DNA of 46,596 bases from NCBI RefSeq assembly GCF_014697195.1, contig NZ_JACJRJ010000048.1, positions 1-46,596 of the forward strand, given 5' to 3'. Every line of letters starts with the position of its first letter. Within the stretch, counting starts at the first letter, position 1. This document shows positions 17,310 to 25,027 of this stretch, piece by piece. The translations under genes were made by a program, and so were the position numbers. The DNA comes from Cylindrospermum sp. FACHB-282. GTDB taxonomy: Bacteria > Cyanobacteriota > Cyanobacteriia > Cyanobacteriales > Nostocaceae. The notes under the pieces were generated by a model. It searched no databases. It was given only the letters and a program-made list of their open reading frames with translations, and had not been told where the DNA came from.

Positions 17310-18503
17310 TCACAGTAAGGATTTCAGTGCGATGAATGCCCCAACCCACAAGATAATGCTCAGAGGTGCGCCAATGAGAACACCGGCGATTGCCCAACCT
17401 CTTTGATGGGCTTTGAATTGTTCAATACTATTCCACCGTCTACTTTTCCAAGCCCATTCATTACCTTTTGCTCCCAAGGCGATGGACATTACCCAGCCAA
17501 CCTGGGGTACAAAAGAAAACAATCCAATCCAGACTTGATTAGTCCACACCCACAACCAAGGTAGGAGAAAGGCTCCCCAGTTCCAGCCGAGAATTTCTTC
17601 AGGGACTGTTTCTGTTTGATTATTGATACCGCAGCCAGAATTATTGATTATTTCTTTTGGCAATAAAGGCCGATTCTGGCTTGAGGATTTGACAGCTAGA
17701 CCAGATTTGAGAGCTTCTATTGCTTGGCGGGAACTAGCAAATCGTTGTTCTGGTGCGGGTTCTATTAACTTTTGCAGCCAGCTAACAAAACTGGGACTGA
17801 GGTTAACTCGGTCAGCAAATTGCAGCCGCAAATCCTGCTGGGGTAAATCAGCTGGAGGTGTGCCAGTTAATAAATGTATTAAACTTGCTCCCAAGGCATA
17901 GAGGTCTGATGCCGCAATCGCCCGACCGCCAAATTGTTCCATTGGGGCATAACCATAAGTACCCACAACGGTAAAAGTAACGCCTTCTTTGGCAGCTTTA
18001 TCTTGAACTGCACCGAAATCAACTAAATAAATCTGATTATCTTCACCCCAGATTAAATTACTCGGTTTAATATCCCGATGCAATACGCCAGGGTTTAATT
18101 CATGCAGATATATGAGAATTTTTAAGACCTCAAAGGCAATTTTCCGAGTTTGCTTTTCGCTAAATCTTTTACCACTAACAAGTTTTTCCTTGAGAGACTC
18201 GCCAGGGATATATTCTTGGACTAAGCCAAACCAGAGATTGCGGTCATCGATACAAAAATAATCGATATATCGGGGAATGCGGGGATGATTTAGCTGTTTG
18301 AGAATTTGCGCTTCTCGCTCAAAGAGTTTCAGGTCATCCCATTGTACAGTACCGCCAAAGGCTAGGAGTTTAACCACAACTAGCGCCTTTTTCTCATCAG
18401 AGGCTCGTAAGTCCAATGCTTGCCAAGTTTGACGAATTCCATTGTTGCCGAGTTGGCGCTGAATTTGATAACGGTCTTGTAAAATTTGTTCTGTTTGCAG
18501 CAT
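17310..18503 (-). CDS. Serine/threonine protein kinase with C-terminal membrane segments
   Basis: A 397-residue Hanks-type kinase. The N-lobe loop is atypical (LGNNGIRQTW, missing the usual GxGxxG pattern) but the catalytic Lys (VVVKLL), HRDIKPSN loop, DFG (VDFGAVQD), APMEQ and DLYALG motifs are intact, so activity is plausible. A Ser-rich linker (about 275-300) leads to a Trp-rich C-terminal module (GWNWGAFLLPWLWVWTNQ) with about three hydrophobic segments, placing the protein in a membrane with the kinase in the cytosol. It is convergent with msrA (53-bp gap) and has no co-directional partner. The substrate is unknown. Confidence 0.85.
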   Translation of the reverse strand: MLQTEQILQDRYQIQRQLGNNGIRQTWQALDLRASDEKKALVVVKLLAFGGTVQWDDLKLFEREAQILKQLNHPRIPRYIDYFCIDDRNLWFGLVQEYIPGESLKEKLVSGKRFSEKQTRKIAFEVLKILIYLHELNPGVLHRDIKPSNLIWGEDNQIYLVDFGAVQDKAAKEGVTFTVVGTYGYAPMEQFGGRAIAASDLYALGASLIHLLTGTPPADLPQQDLRLQFADRVNLSPSFVSWLQKLIEPAPEQRFASSRQAIEALKSGLAVKSSSQNRPLLPKEIINNSGCGINNQTETVPEEILGWNWGAFLLPWLWVWTNQVWIGLFSFVPQVGWVMSIALGAKGNEWAWKSRRWNSIEQFKAHQRGWAIAGVLIGAPLSIILWVGAFIALKSLL

Positions 18504-18689
18504 CTGACACCTGCTGGCAATTTACTCTAGACTTATTCCCCTACTATTTAAAGATAGTGGTATTTTTTGAAAATGGCAGGTGAGTTAGTCCTAGGCTGAC
18601 AATTTTCTAGACAAAGCTATACATATATTGACAAAAGTCAATATATTTTATAGCGATTAAGAGTTACGTGAGGTACAGATAATATTTTG

Positions 18690-18732
18690 AAACGCAAAGG
18701 GACGCAAAGTAAAGCGCAGAGGTACGCAGAGA
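18690..18732. repeat. Dispersed 'ACGCAGAGG' repeat, copy 1
   Basis: Runs AAACGCAAAGG, GACGCAAAG, AAGCGCAGAGG, TACGCAGAG in succession. The inverse complement of 37177-37217 follows the same order with few changes (AAACGCAGAGG, TTCGC, AAGCGCAGAGG, TACGCGGAG). These are two copies of one dispersed repeat family common in Nostocales intergenic DNA. Confidence 0.7.
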
Positions 18733-18949
18733 TTTGTACCTCAGCAGACTAGGAAATGCTATAGTTGAAAAAATCAAATACTTGATGATTCTGTCTCCTA
18801 GCTACAAGCCCCATCCCCTTGTCGGTGGGGCATTTGACCTTTTTTGAATTCAAAATTCAAAATAGAGCCTACGGCTCCCGTAAGGGATACAAAATTCTGT
18901 TAGGAAGAAGAATTAAGATTTTGAATTGATTAATTTTGGGTACAAGCCC

Positions 18950-19011
18950 CCGCCATAATCTTTGATTATGGCGGTCTTCAATTAGTGGGAGCTTGAAGGA
19001 GCCACTAATTG
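18950..19011. repeat. Pair of inverted repeats (possible mobile-element end)
   Basis: CCGCCATAATC (18950-18960) and GATTATGGCGG (18964-18974) form a perfect 11-bp stem with a TTT loop. This is followed at once by CAATTAGTGG (18979-18988) and CCACTAATTG (19002-19011), a perfect 10-bp stem with a 13-nt loop. Two adjacent hairpins of this type can be element ends or structured RNA; neither is proven. Confidence 0.55.
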
Positions 19012-19116
19012 TCTTTAATTTTCAATTGATAATTTTGAATTGAATTGACGTATTTTCTGTCCAGCTGATAAGTAAAATGCCGAAAACCCCGAAGTGAATC
19101 CTTCAAAACTTTTTAG

Positions 19117-20121
19117 TTACTGCATTCCCTGAAAATATTTCTTTTTCAGTTTACCAAGTATCCTTTGTGTGAATAATTTGGCTGCCCGCCTTCTTGTAAA
19201 ATTCTTGATATTAGATGAATGCTGGTTTTGATGATCAAAAAAATCATTTAATTCAGCTAAAATAACTGTGAACCGTTGAATAATATTTTCGGTTCGATGC
19301 TCTGCTAAAAGCTGATCAGATAAAGCTAAGGATGTTGACGATTCCAGGGTTTTGAGAATACGCTGAACATCATATTCTTGAGAATATCCAGCAATTTTAT
19401 AACAATTAAATCCCGGATCTAAATAATCAGCAAGTCCACCATTGACACTAGAAAAGACTTGACAGCCACAGGCGAGGGCTTCCATCGGTTGCAAGCCAAA
19501 TCCTTCGCTCACTCCCTGTTGTGCCCAGTATTCAGCGGAGTCATAGAGGTAAATTTTAGCCCGATTGAATAGTCCAGGTAAATCCTTAACATAAGCATCA
19601 ACAACAAAGACTTTACACCGTTGCTGCAATGCTGGAATCAATTGTTTGATTAAATATTCTGAAGATTTACGCGACTGAACTAAAACATCAATATCTCGCT
19701 GAAGATGCAAATTTACAAATTCATCAGCGATTTGATTGGGTAAATAATAAATTAAAGAATTAGGTGATTTTTGCCCCCAATATCCCATGGTACTGCGGCT
19801 GACAGTGATGATAGGAATACTTGCTGGTAAATTGAATTTGTAACCCGCACTGTGGGCATGGTAAACGACATTGTATTGCTTGAGTTTAGGGGCGAGTTGG
19901 GCTATGTCAAATCCCCAGCTAATGATAAAAATGGCATCATCTAAATTTTTCTCCTTGAGCAGGTCATCAATGAAAAGTTGCCCTTTTTCCCGCTGACGGT
20001 AAGTTACAACATCAGCACTACAGACTTGCTGGGCAAAAGTAACTGTTTTTAACTCTACCCAAAGACCACCACAGGCAAATTTGCCATCTGTCCCAGGTAC
20101 TAAGAAATAAAGCTTTCTCAT
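19117..20121 (-). CDS. Glycosyltransferase, GT-B fold (GT4-like)
   Basis: A 334-residue GT-B-type glycosyltransferase. The N-terminal half has LYFLVPG...CGGLWVELKTV (acceptor-side domain). The C-terminal donor domain carries the diagnostic EGFGLQPMEALACGCQVFSS, with the Glu pair of E-x7-E-type retaining enzymes, followed by NGGLADYLDPGFNCY. The last 40 residues are basic (RRRAAKLFTQRILGKLKKKYF), suggesting peripheral membrane contact. The frame is open 19 codons upstream of the chosen ATG (20121), but that extension would overlap the upstream DUF6391 gene; with the ATG used the two genes are 11 bp apart and probably co-transcribed. The sugar donor and acceptor cannot be told from sequence. 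Confidence 0.75.
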   Translation of the reverse strand: MRKLYFLVPGTDGKFACGGLWVELKTVTFAQQVCSADVVTYRQREKGQLFIDDLLKEKNLDDAIFIISWGFDIAQLAPKLKQYNVVYHAHSAGYKFNLPASIPIITVSRSTMGYWGQKSPNSLIYYLPNQIADEFVNLHLQRDIDVLVQSRKSSEYLIKQLIPALQQRCKVFVVDAYVKDLPGLFNRAKIYLYDSAEYWAQQGVSEGFGLQPMEALACGCQVFSSVNGGLADYLDPGFNCYKIAGYSQEYDVQRILKTLESSTSLALSDQLLAEHRTENIIQRFTVILAELNDFFDHQNQHSSNIKNFTRRRAAKLFTQRILGKLKKKYFQGMQ

Positions 20122-20132
20122 TTTTTCTCTAA

Positions 20133-20786
20133 TTAATCTTGCCAGCCTACCTGAACTAAATGCCCTTGTCTTCCCCAAACATCCCGTGCGATCGCAATAT
20201 TTTCAATTGCTAGATTAAAGGGGATGGCGGTTGTCAGGTAACGCTGTGCCATAAAACCTACATCAGGTGCAATTTCCGCTGCTGTCGTCGCTGCTAACCC
20301 TAAACCTATAAGTTGTTCAATTGGTCGGAATGGTAGCAACAAATGCACACTCACCGCTAGTCCAGCGGTTAACAGCATTGCTACTGATAAATTTGTGCCG
20401 CAACGGGGATGTACGGCTAAATCCCATTCTCCACTGATCAAGCGTTGTCGGGCAAGGGTTACTGCACGTCGCAAATCGCTAATATTTACCTCACCATAGA
20501 GGTAAAATCCCTTTTCGGTAGATAAACCGCCTAATCGCTCATTATCAACTTGAACTTTAGTCGGTTCCCCTGTGGGAGAATAAACGCTTTTGGATTCGCT
20601 GAGTACCCAAACTGTAGCGTGTTCTAGAGCATGAACCTGCCGCACCATGAGAATTTCTTTCAGCCCAGGAATAAATGATAGCTGTTTGAGTAAATCAGCA
20701 TCTTGGGTGGGATGCGGTGCTGTCAAGTCAAAGCTAAAAAAATCAAAGGGAGACGAGTTACCTTGAAAAGAAGCAGAAGTATTCAT
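20133..20786 (-). CDS. DUF6391 family protein
   Basis: A 217-residue protein conserved in cyanobacteria, recognised by RQVHALEHATVWVLSE, LGGLSTEKGFYLYGEV, DLAVHPRCGTNL and PDVGFMAQRYLTTAIPF. It has two or three hydrophobic segments in the middle (NLSVAMLLTAGLAVSVHLLLPF, LIGLGLAATTAAEIA), so it is probably an integral membrane protein. The HALEHAT motif recalls metal or cofactor ligation but no function is known. The ATG at 20786 is preferred to an in-frame TTG at 20804. It is closely followed by the glycosyltransferase gene (11-bp gap). Confidence 0.7.
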   Translation of the reverse strand: MNTSASFQGNSSPFDFFSFDLTAPHPTQDADLLKQLSFIPGLKEILMVRQVHALEHATVWVLSESKSVYSPTGEPTKVQVDNERLGGLSTEKGFYLYGEVNISDLRRAVTLARQRLISGEWDLAVHPRCGTNLSVAMLLTAGLAVSVHLLLPFRPIEQLIGLGLAATTAAEIAPDVGFMAQRYLTTAIPFNLAIENIAIARDVWGRQGHLVQVGWQD

Positions 20787-20804
20787 CGGAACACTGCTCT
20801 CCAA

Positions 20805-21170
20805 GCCGAGGGAGCAATATAGATTTCTTTTAAATGTAGCGCTTGCACCCCTTGATTGTTGCTAATTTTTGTTGTTGATTAGCCGTGTTAATCATCTGGG
20901 GCGGTGTTGATCAAGTTGCTTACTGAATCAGCCACACCGTTTCAACCGTTCTTAAATACTACTGCCATCCTGAAACGGTGGTGACTGAATGACCAGAATT
21001 TTGAGTAGCAGATGCACCTCCTGCTACTCAACAAGCGCTGAAAGGGTAATAGAGTCTGAGGTGGTAGAGGTTCACACTGAAATAAAGGAGTGAGGAGGAA
21101 AACAATCGGTAAACCTCAAAATTTACTTGGAGCATCCCAGAGTGGCGATCGCACTCTACTGGCAAATAGT
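20805..21170. other. Intergenic region with two inverted repeats
   Basis: No gene seen. CACCGTTTCA (20935-20944) pairs with TGAAACGGTG (20971-20980) across a 26-nt loop. TTGAGTAGCAG (21001-21011) pairs perfectly with CTGCTACTCAA (21021-21031) across a 9-nt loop. Both lie downstream of the minus-strand PedR-like gene and upstream of the DUF6391 gene; the second could terminate the former although no T-run follows. Confidence 0.5.
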
Positions 21171-21434
21171 TTAATCGTTCTCGCTAGGCAAAATACAACA
21201 ATTCACATCATTCAAACAGACTTTTCCCCACTGCAAAGCCCAGCGGACTAGTGCTACTCGGTTTTCCGTTTGGGTCTTGGTGAGAACGTTGCTAATATGG
21301 TTATCAACTGTACGTTTACTAATTTCCAGTTTTCCTGCAATCTCTTGGTTAGTTAAGCCAGCGGCCACTAAGTCGATAATTTGCAGTTCTCTGTCTGACA
21401 GACTAACAGGGGTCTGAGACTCACTAGTAGCCAT
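21171..21434 (-). CDS. pedR: Small LuxR-type regulator, PedR-like
   Basis: An 87-residue stand-alone GerE/LuxR helix-turn-helix protein (LSDRELQIIDLVAAGLTNQE, then ISKRTVDNHISNVLTK). It has no receiver or ligand domain. Size, sequence and the Cys-containing tail (VCLNDVNCCIL; Cys73, Cys79, Cys80) match PedR of Synechocystis (Ssl0564), which senses photosynthetic electron transport through thioredoxin-controlled oxidation of a Cys near position 80 and adjusts high-light genes. The redox role here is by homology. It is transcribed away from the sugar kinase gene. Another small LuxR paralogue cannot be excluded. Confidence 0.65.
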   Translation of the reverse strand: MATSESQTPVSLSDRELQIIDLVAAGLTNQEIAGKLEISKRTVDNHISNVLTKTQTENRVALVRWALQWGKVCLNDVNCCILPSEND

Positions 21435-21784
21435 GACTTATCCGTTTCTCCCTTGGTATATGTACTCAATCGCTCATTCTAATTCTAGAAGATTCTTTTA
21501 AAGGTAGGAGTTTTAATTGTTAGTAGTAATTCGATTATCAATATTTTCTTTGGATTTGGGCTTGGCAGTAATTCAAGTTCTAGATATATAAGTAACAAAT
21601 ATTACAATTATCTCAAAAAATATTTTGACTACGGAGGTAAAAAAGTAGGCTAAAAATCAGATACATCCTTTATAAGTAGCAAAAATTGCTATTTTATTCT
21701 GTCAATGACTGGCGACAGATGAGTAAAGATTGTTGTAGATTTTATACTGGAACGCCTAATCCCAAATCGAAAATCTAAAATGAG
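21435..21784. other. Divergent promoter region between PedR-like and PfkB genes
   Basis: A 350-bp AT-rich region that must contain the start sites of two divergent genes. No convincing operator, riboswitch or small gene could be identified by eye. Confidence 0.5.
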
Positions 21785-22762
21785 ATGAGCAATCCCCGTG
21801 TTTTGTGCCTTGGTGAAATTTTGTTCGATTGTTTAGCTGATCAATTGGGGCTAGAGATGGAAGCCGTAAAATCCTGGACTCCCTACCCAGGGGGGGCACC
21901 AGCTAACGTAGCCTGTGCTTTGGTAAAACTGGGAACCCCGGCGGGTTTTATTGGATGTGTTGGTGAGGATGAACCAGGAAATACACTGGTTAAACTATTA
22001 CAAGAAGTCGGTGTAGAGACAACAGGGGTGCAACGCCATACCACAGCACCAACGCGGCAAGTTTATGTGGTGCGGGATATGCTAGGCGATCGCACTTTTG
22101 CCGGCTTTGGCAAGTATGATACCGCTGAGTTTGCCGATACCCGCCTACAAGCCAAGCAATTACCACCATCGCTGTTTGAAGAAGCGGATTTCTTGATTTT
22201 GGGTACTTTGGAATTAGCCTATCCTGAAAGTAAGCAGGCAATTCACCGCGCCCTGGATTTGGCTGAACAATATGACCTGAAAATAGTCCTGGATGTCAAC
22301 TGGCGTCCTGTATTTTGGCAAGATGCCGACATGGCACGGCAAAAAATTCAGGAATTATTAAAGCGAGTGGATTTCCTCAAACTTACCAAAGAAGAAGCCC
22401 AATGGCTTTTTGATACCACTGATGCAGGAGCCATTACTTATCGCTTAAATTCAGTTGATGGGGTGCTGGTGACAGATGGGGAACATGGTTCCACCTATTG
22501 TCTGGGTGAAAACGAAGGCAAATTAAGCGCATTTTCTATCCCCGTTGTTGATACCACCGGTGCGGGAGATAGTTTTTTGGCTGGGTTTATCCATCAGTTG
22601 AGTCAGCAAGGTATCCACAGCTTGAGTGATCCAGAAATAGCAAAAGGTATCGTTACCTATGCTAGTGCTGTGGGGGCGCTAACTACAATTAAACCTGGTG
22701 CGATCGCTTCTCAACCTACCGCTGCTGAGGTTGAAGCTTTTCTCGCCTCCCATCAACTTTAA
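21785..22762 (+). CDS. PfkB-family carbohydrate kinase (fructokinase-like)
   Basis: A 325-residue ribokinase-fold kinase that phosphorylates a sugar with ATP; fructose is the best guess. The N-terminal PfkB signature is seen as PGGAPANVACALVKLG and the C-terminal signature as DTTGAGDSFLAGF, with Asp of GAGD as the catalytic base. LDVNWRPVFW is typical of bacterial fructokinases. The last 4 bp overlap the convergent HIRAN-like gene. With the nearby gluconokinase it suggests sugar salvage, but the two genes are not in one operon. Confidence 0.85.
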   Translation: MSNPRVLCLGEILFDCLADQLGLEMEAVKSWTPYPGGAPANVACALVKLGTPAGFIGCVGEDEPGNTLVKLLQEVGVETTGVQRHTTAPTRQVYVVRDMLGDRTFAGFGKYDTAEFADTRLQAKQLPPSLFEEADFLILGTLELAYPESKQAIHRALDLAEQYDLKIVLDVNWRPVFWQDADMARQKIQELLKRVDFLKLTKEEAQWLFDTTDAGAITYRLNSVDGVLVTDGEHGSTYCLGENEGKLSAFSIPVVDTTGAGDSFLAGFIHQLSQQGIHSLSDPEIAKGIVTYASAVGALTTIKPGAIASQPTAAEVEAFLASHQL

Positions 22763-23523
22763 GTAGTAGCACAACCAACTGGGATATCAGCTAAAATCGG
22801 CTGATACTCCCAGCTTGAAAATGGGCGAAATTCTTCATCCCATTCTGCCGTCATATTACACAACAAACGTAGCTGTAGTGGTGCTGGTACTGGGTTGATG
22901 CGTTCAACTTGTACTTTTACAAGTTCTGGATTTTTGTTCTTGAGTTTAAAAATATCATCCACGATATACCGAGGACAATAACCAACAATGTGATGATCCT
23001 TAGTACATAACAGCAAAGCACAAGGGTCATAGGGATTTTGAAATTCGTTAGCTAGATACAACAATTCGCTTGTTTGTAATTGACTAATCCTTTCAATTGC
23101 AGATGGAGGAAGGTGTCGCAGTCCATGTGCAAAAAAATGGATACAATATAAACCATTTTCATCTGGTTCTGGACAGGGAAAAACCTCATAATTATCAGTT
23201 ACCTTTTGCCCACCACTACGAGAAAGGATGGTAATTGGTTCATCCTCATGTTCAGGAATATTTAGCCATTCAATATAACTTTTATAGTCAGGGCGAGAGG
23301 GTCGCATTAATCTATTAGAAAATAAGGGAAAAAGTTCAACAGATGTATATACTCTGTTCAATTCTGGAAAAGAGAGCAATGCTTGAAACCCAAATTTAGT
23401 TTGAGCTTCTGTGGCTCCTTGAGTATACACAAACTGGTATTGTGTCCCATCATAAGTTAAGCGACCGATGGGAAACCAAGACCGACTTTTGGGATCTTGC
23501 CAAGCTAAAAAAAGTGTTTTCAT
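22759..23523 (-). CDS. HIRAN / HipA_N-like two-part protein
   Basis: A 254-residue cytosolic protein. The N-terminal half (FLAWQDPKSRSWFPIGRL, then YQFVYTQGA...FGFQALLSFP, ELFPLFSNRL) resembles the small beta-barrel N-domain of HipA. The C-terminal half contains ELLYLANEFQNPYDPCALLL and HHIVGYCPRYIVDDI, the NPYD...GY-PR pattern of HIRAN DNA-binding domains. No kinase domain is present, so it is not a HipA toxin. Its ATG overlaps the stop of a small frameshifted reading frame upstream (ATGA), indicating translational coupling. Function is unknown; binding of damaged or unusual DNA ends is known for some HIRAN domains. Confidence 0.6.
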   Translation of the reverse strand: MKTLFLAWQDPKSRSWFPIGRLTYDGTQYQFVYTQGATEAQTKFGFQALLSFPELNRVYTSVELFPLFSNRLMRPSRPDYKSYIEWLNIPEHEDEPITILSRSGGQKVTDNYEVFPCPEPDENGLYCIHFFAHGLRHLPPSAIERISQLQTSELLYLANEFQNPYDPCALLLCTKDHHIVGYCPRYIVDDIFKLKNKNPELVKVQVERINPVPAPLQLRLLCNMTAEWDEEFRPFSSWEYQPILADIPVGCATT

Positions 23524-23652
23524 AGTAGGGTGTCTCGTAGCTTCAGTAGTCTATTTTGATTTAATTCCAATATCTTCTGTGCAAATTCAATTGCAGTTTT
23601 TGATATTCGAGGCATCTGGTGGAACTTCAATTATAGGAAATGGCTCTAACAT
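23520..23652 (-). pseudogene. Small frameshifted gene coupled to the HIRAN-like gene
   Basis: From an ATG at 23652 the frame reads MLEPFPIIEVPPDAS and soon stops at 23587. The neighbouring frame then reads RISKTAIEFAQKILELNQ up to LLKLRDTLL and ends in a TGA that overlaps the next gene's ATG (ATGA at 23520-23523). Joining the frames near 23607-23613 gives a coherent protein of about 45 residues with a helical, antitoxin-like C-terminus. The precise 4-bp overlap argues that the second half is a real coding tail. The frame change may be a one-base deletion, a sequencing error or programmed frameshifting. A 31-residue product from an internal ATG at 23615 is also possible. Confidence 0.5.
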
Positions 23653-23688
23653 GATTTATTTTCAAAGCCAACATAATATATAGCAATC

Positions 23689-24171
23689 TTAAACCGCTAA
23701 AGCTGCTCTCAGGTTTTTCACAATCACCTCTGGTGGTTCTGAAACATCCATGTAAATAGCATTATCTGGCTCTTCAAGGGCATCAAACTGACTTTTGAGA
23801 AGTTTTTCGCTCATGAAATGATTTTGCCGCTCTTGCAGGCGTTTTTGGAGGATTTCAAAAGAACCTTTGAGGTAAACTAGCTGGATGCGGTTATCAAATA
23901 AGAGAAATTGCCGATAACTAGCTTTTAATGCAGAACACGCCAGCACAACATTTTTATTTTCTTTTAACCACTGTTGGATAGCTGTTTGCAAATCTTGTAA
24001 CCAAGGCATTCTATCGGCATCACTGAGGGGGATACCATGCTGCATTTTCTCGATATTCGCTGGTGAGTGGAAGGTGTCAGCGTCGCTAAATTCCCAGTTT
24101 AATGATTCTGCTAGGAGTTGGCTGATGGTGGTTTTGCCGGCACCGGAGACACCCATTACTAAAATAATCAT
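23689..24171 (-). CDS. gntK: Gluconokinase
   Basis: A 160-residue P-loop kinase that converts gluconate to 6-phosphogluconate. The Walker A motif GVSGAGKTT (about residues 7-15) is followed by the family signature FSDADTFHSPANIEKMQHGIPL and DADRMPWL, which bind gluconate. VLACSALKASYR and VYLKGSFEILQKRLQER are also characteristic. The full length is normal for short gluconokinases. It lies 28 bp downstream of sfsA on the same strand, so co-transcription is possible. No gluconate transporter is seen nearby. Confidence 0.88.
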   Translation of the reverse strand: MIILVMGVSGAGKTTISQLLAESLNWEFSDADTFHSPANIEKMQHGIPLSDADRMPWLQDLQTAIQQWLKENKNVVLACSALKASYRQFLLFDNRIQLVYLKGSFEILQKRLQERQNHFMSEKLLKSQFDALEEPDNAIYMDVSEPPEVIVKNLRAALAV

Positions 24172-24199
24172 TTGAAAATAATAGGTTTGATATTCGTGA

Positions 24200-24925
24200 T
24201 CAAATTTTTAGTTTTGCTAGACCTAAGTAACGGATGCCTTCGGGGGAAACTTGAAATCGGCAGGGTAGGACTTCTAAACCGAGTGCGATCGCATCCCGCA
24301 ATAATTTACTATATACAGGATCTGTGGTGTCACCAGGGGCAAACTGTTCACAATCACCCCGATTGATAAAGTAAAGCATTACCGCACGAGTTTGGGGTAA
24401 AAGTGCCATTAGTTCCCGCAAATGCTTTTGTCCTCTTGTCGTCTCTGTGTCGGGAAATAAGGCCAAAGTTCCTTGGGCCCAAGTTGTGTTTTTCACTTCT
24501 ACATAAATCGGCGGTTGCTGATCACTTCCTGTCAAGAAAAAATCTACCCGACTTTTTTTATCATGTCCATAAACCACCTCACCCTTGATTTGGGTATATT
24601 CCCCCAATTCTGAAAACAGGTATTTTGCCAAAGCTAGTTTCACCACCCGATTTGGTAAAGCTGTATTCACGCCTACCCAAGTCGGCCCGTTATCATTTAC
24701 TTGAATCAATTCTAAGGTGTAAGCTAATTTGCGGTTGGGATTATCGCTTTTGGAAAGCTGTACCGCACTCCCAATAGTTGAAACTCCAGTCATTGGCCCT
24801 GTATTGGGACAGTGTGCTGTCACAACTTCGCCAGAATCTAGTTGAATATCAGCAAAAAATCGCTTGTAGCGTTTGAGCAAAATACCGGGATATAAGGTTG
24901 GGTATTGGTAAAGCCAATCAATCAT
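24200..24925 (-). CDS. sfsA: DNA/RNA nuclease SfsA
   Basis: A 241-residue SfsA family protein (sugar fermentation stimulation protein). Key segments are the N-terminal OB-like part (LLKRYKRFFADIQLDSGEVVTAHCPNTG), MTGVSTIGSAVQLSKS, and the PD-(D/E)XK-like core (SRVDFFLTG..., IYVEVKNTTWA). DTETTRGQKHLREL and VMLYFINRGDCEQFAPGDTTDPVY are typical. The ATG at 24925 starting MIDWLYQYP is preferred to an in-frame TTG at 24949. The biological role in cyanobacteria is not established. Confidence 0.92.
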   Translation of the reverse strand: MIDWLYQYPTLYPGILLKRYKRFFADIQLDSGEVVTAHCPNTGPMTGVSTIGSAVQLSKSDNPNRKLAYTLELIQVNDNGPTWVGVNTALPNRVVKLALAKYLFSELGEYTQIKGEVVYGHDKKSRVDFFLTGSDQQPPIYVEVKNTTWAQGTLALFPDTETTRGQKHLRELMALLPQTRAVMLYFINRGDCEQFAPGDTTDPVYSKLLRDAIALGLEVLPCRFQVSPEGIRYLGLAKLKI

Positions 24926-25027
24926 TGTCAGAGTGAGCAGATTATGCAATTTATTACATTACTTAAAGTAGCTCTATAGTCCTAATTTTTAAAGGGAATA
25001 TTAAATATATTGCTTTAGGGGGATGAT

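Larger units (their letters stand above)
18504..19116. other. Repeat-rich 613-bp gap between kinase and glycosyltransferase genes
   Basis: No gene is supported on either strand. From left to right it holds a repeated ATATTGACAAAAGTCAATAT-type inverted motif near 18622-18648, a GCGCAGAGG-type dispersed repeat (18690-18732), and a GC hairpin near 18809-18835 (GCCCCA...TGGGGC). Further on are AATTCAAAATTCAAAAT-type AT-rich sequence and two good inverted repeats at 18950-19011. The structure-rich right half resembles the ends of IS200/IS605-type elements, but no transposase is present; that comparison is inference. Confidence 0.5.

Noticed and set aside
22759-23523. HipA toxin
   Set aside because: Only the small N-terminal barrel resembles HipA; there is no kinase domain and no HipB-like regulator.
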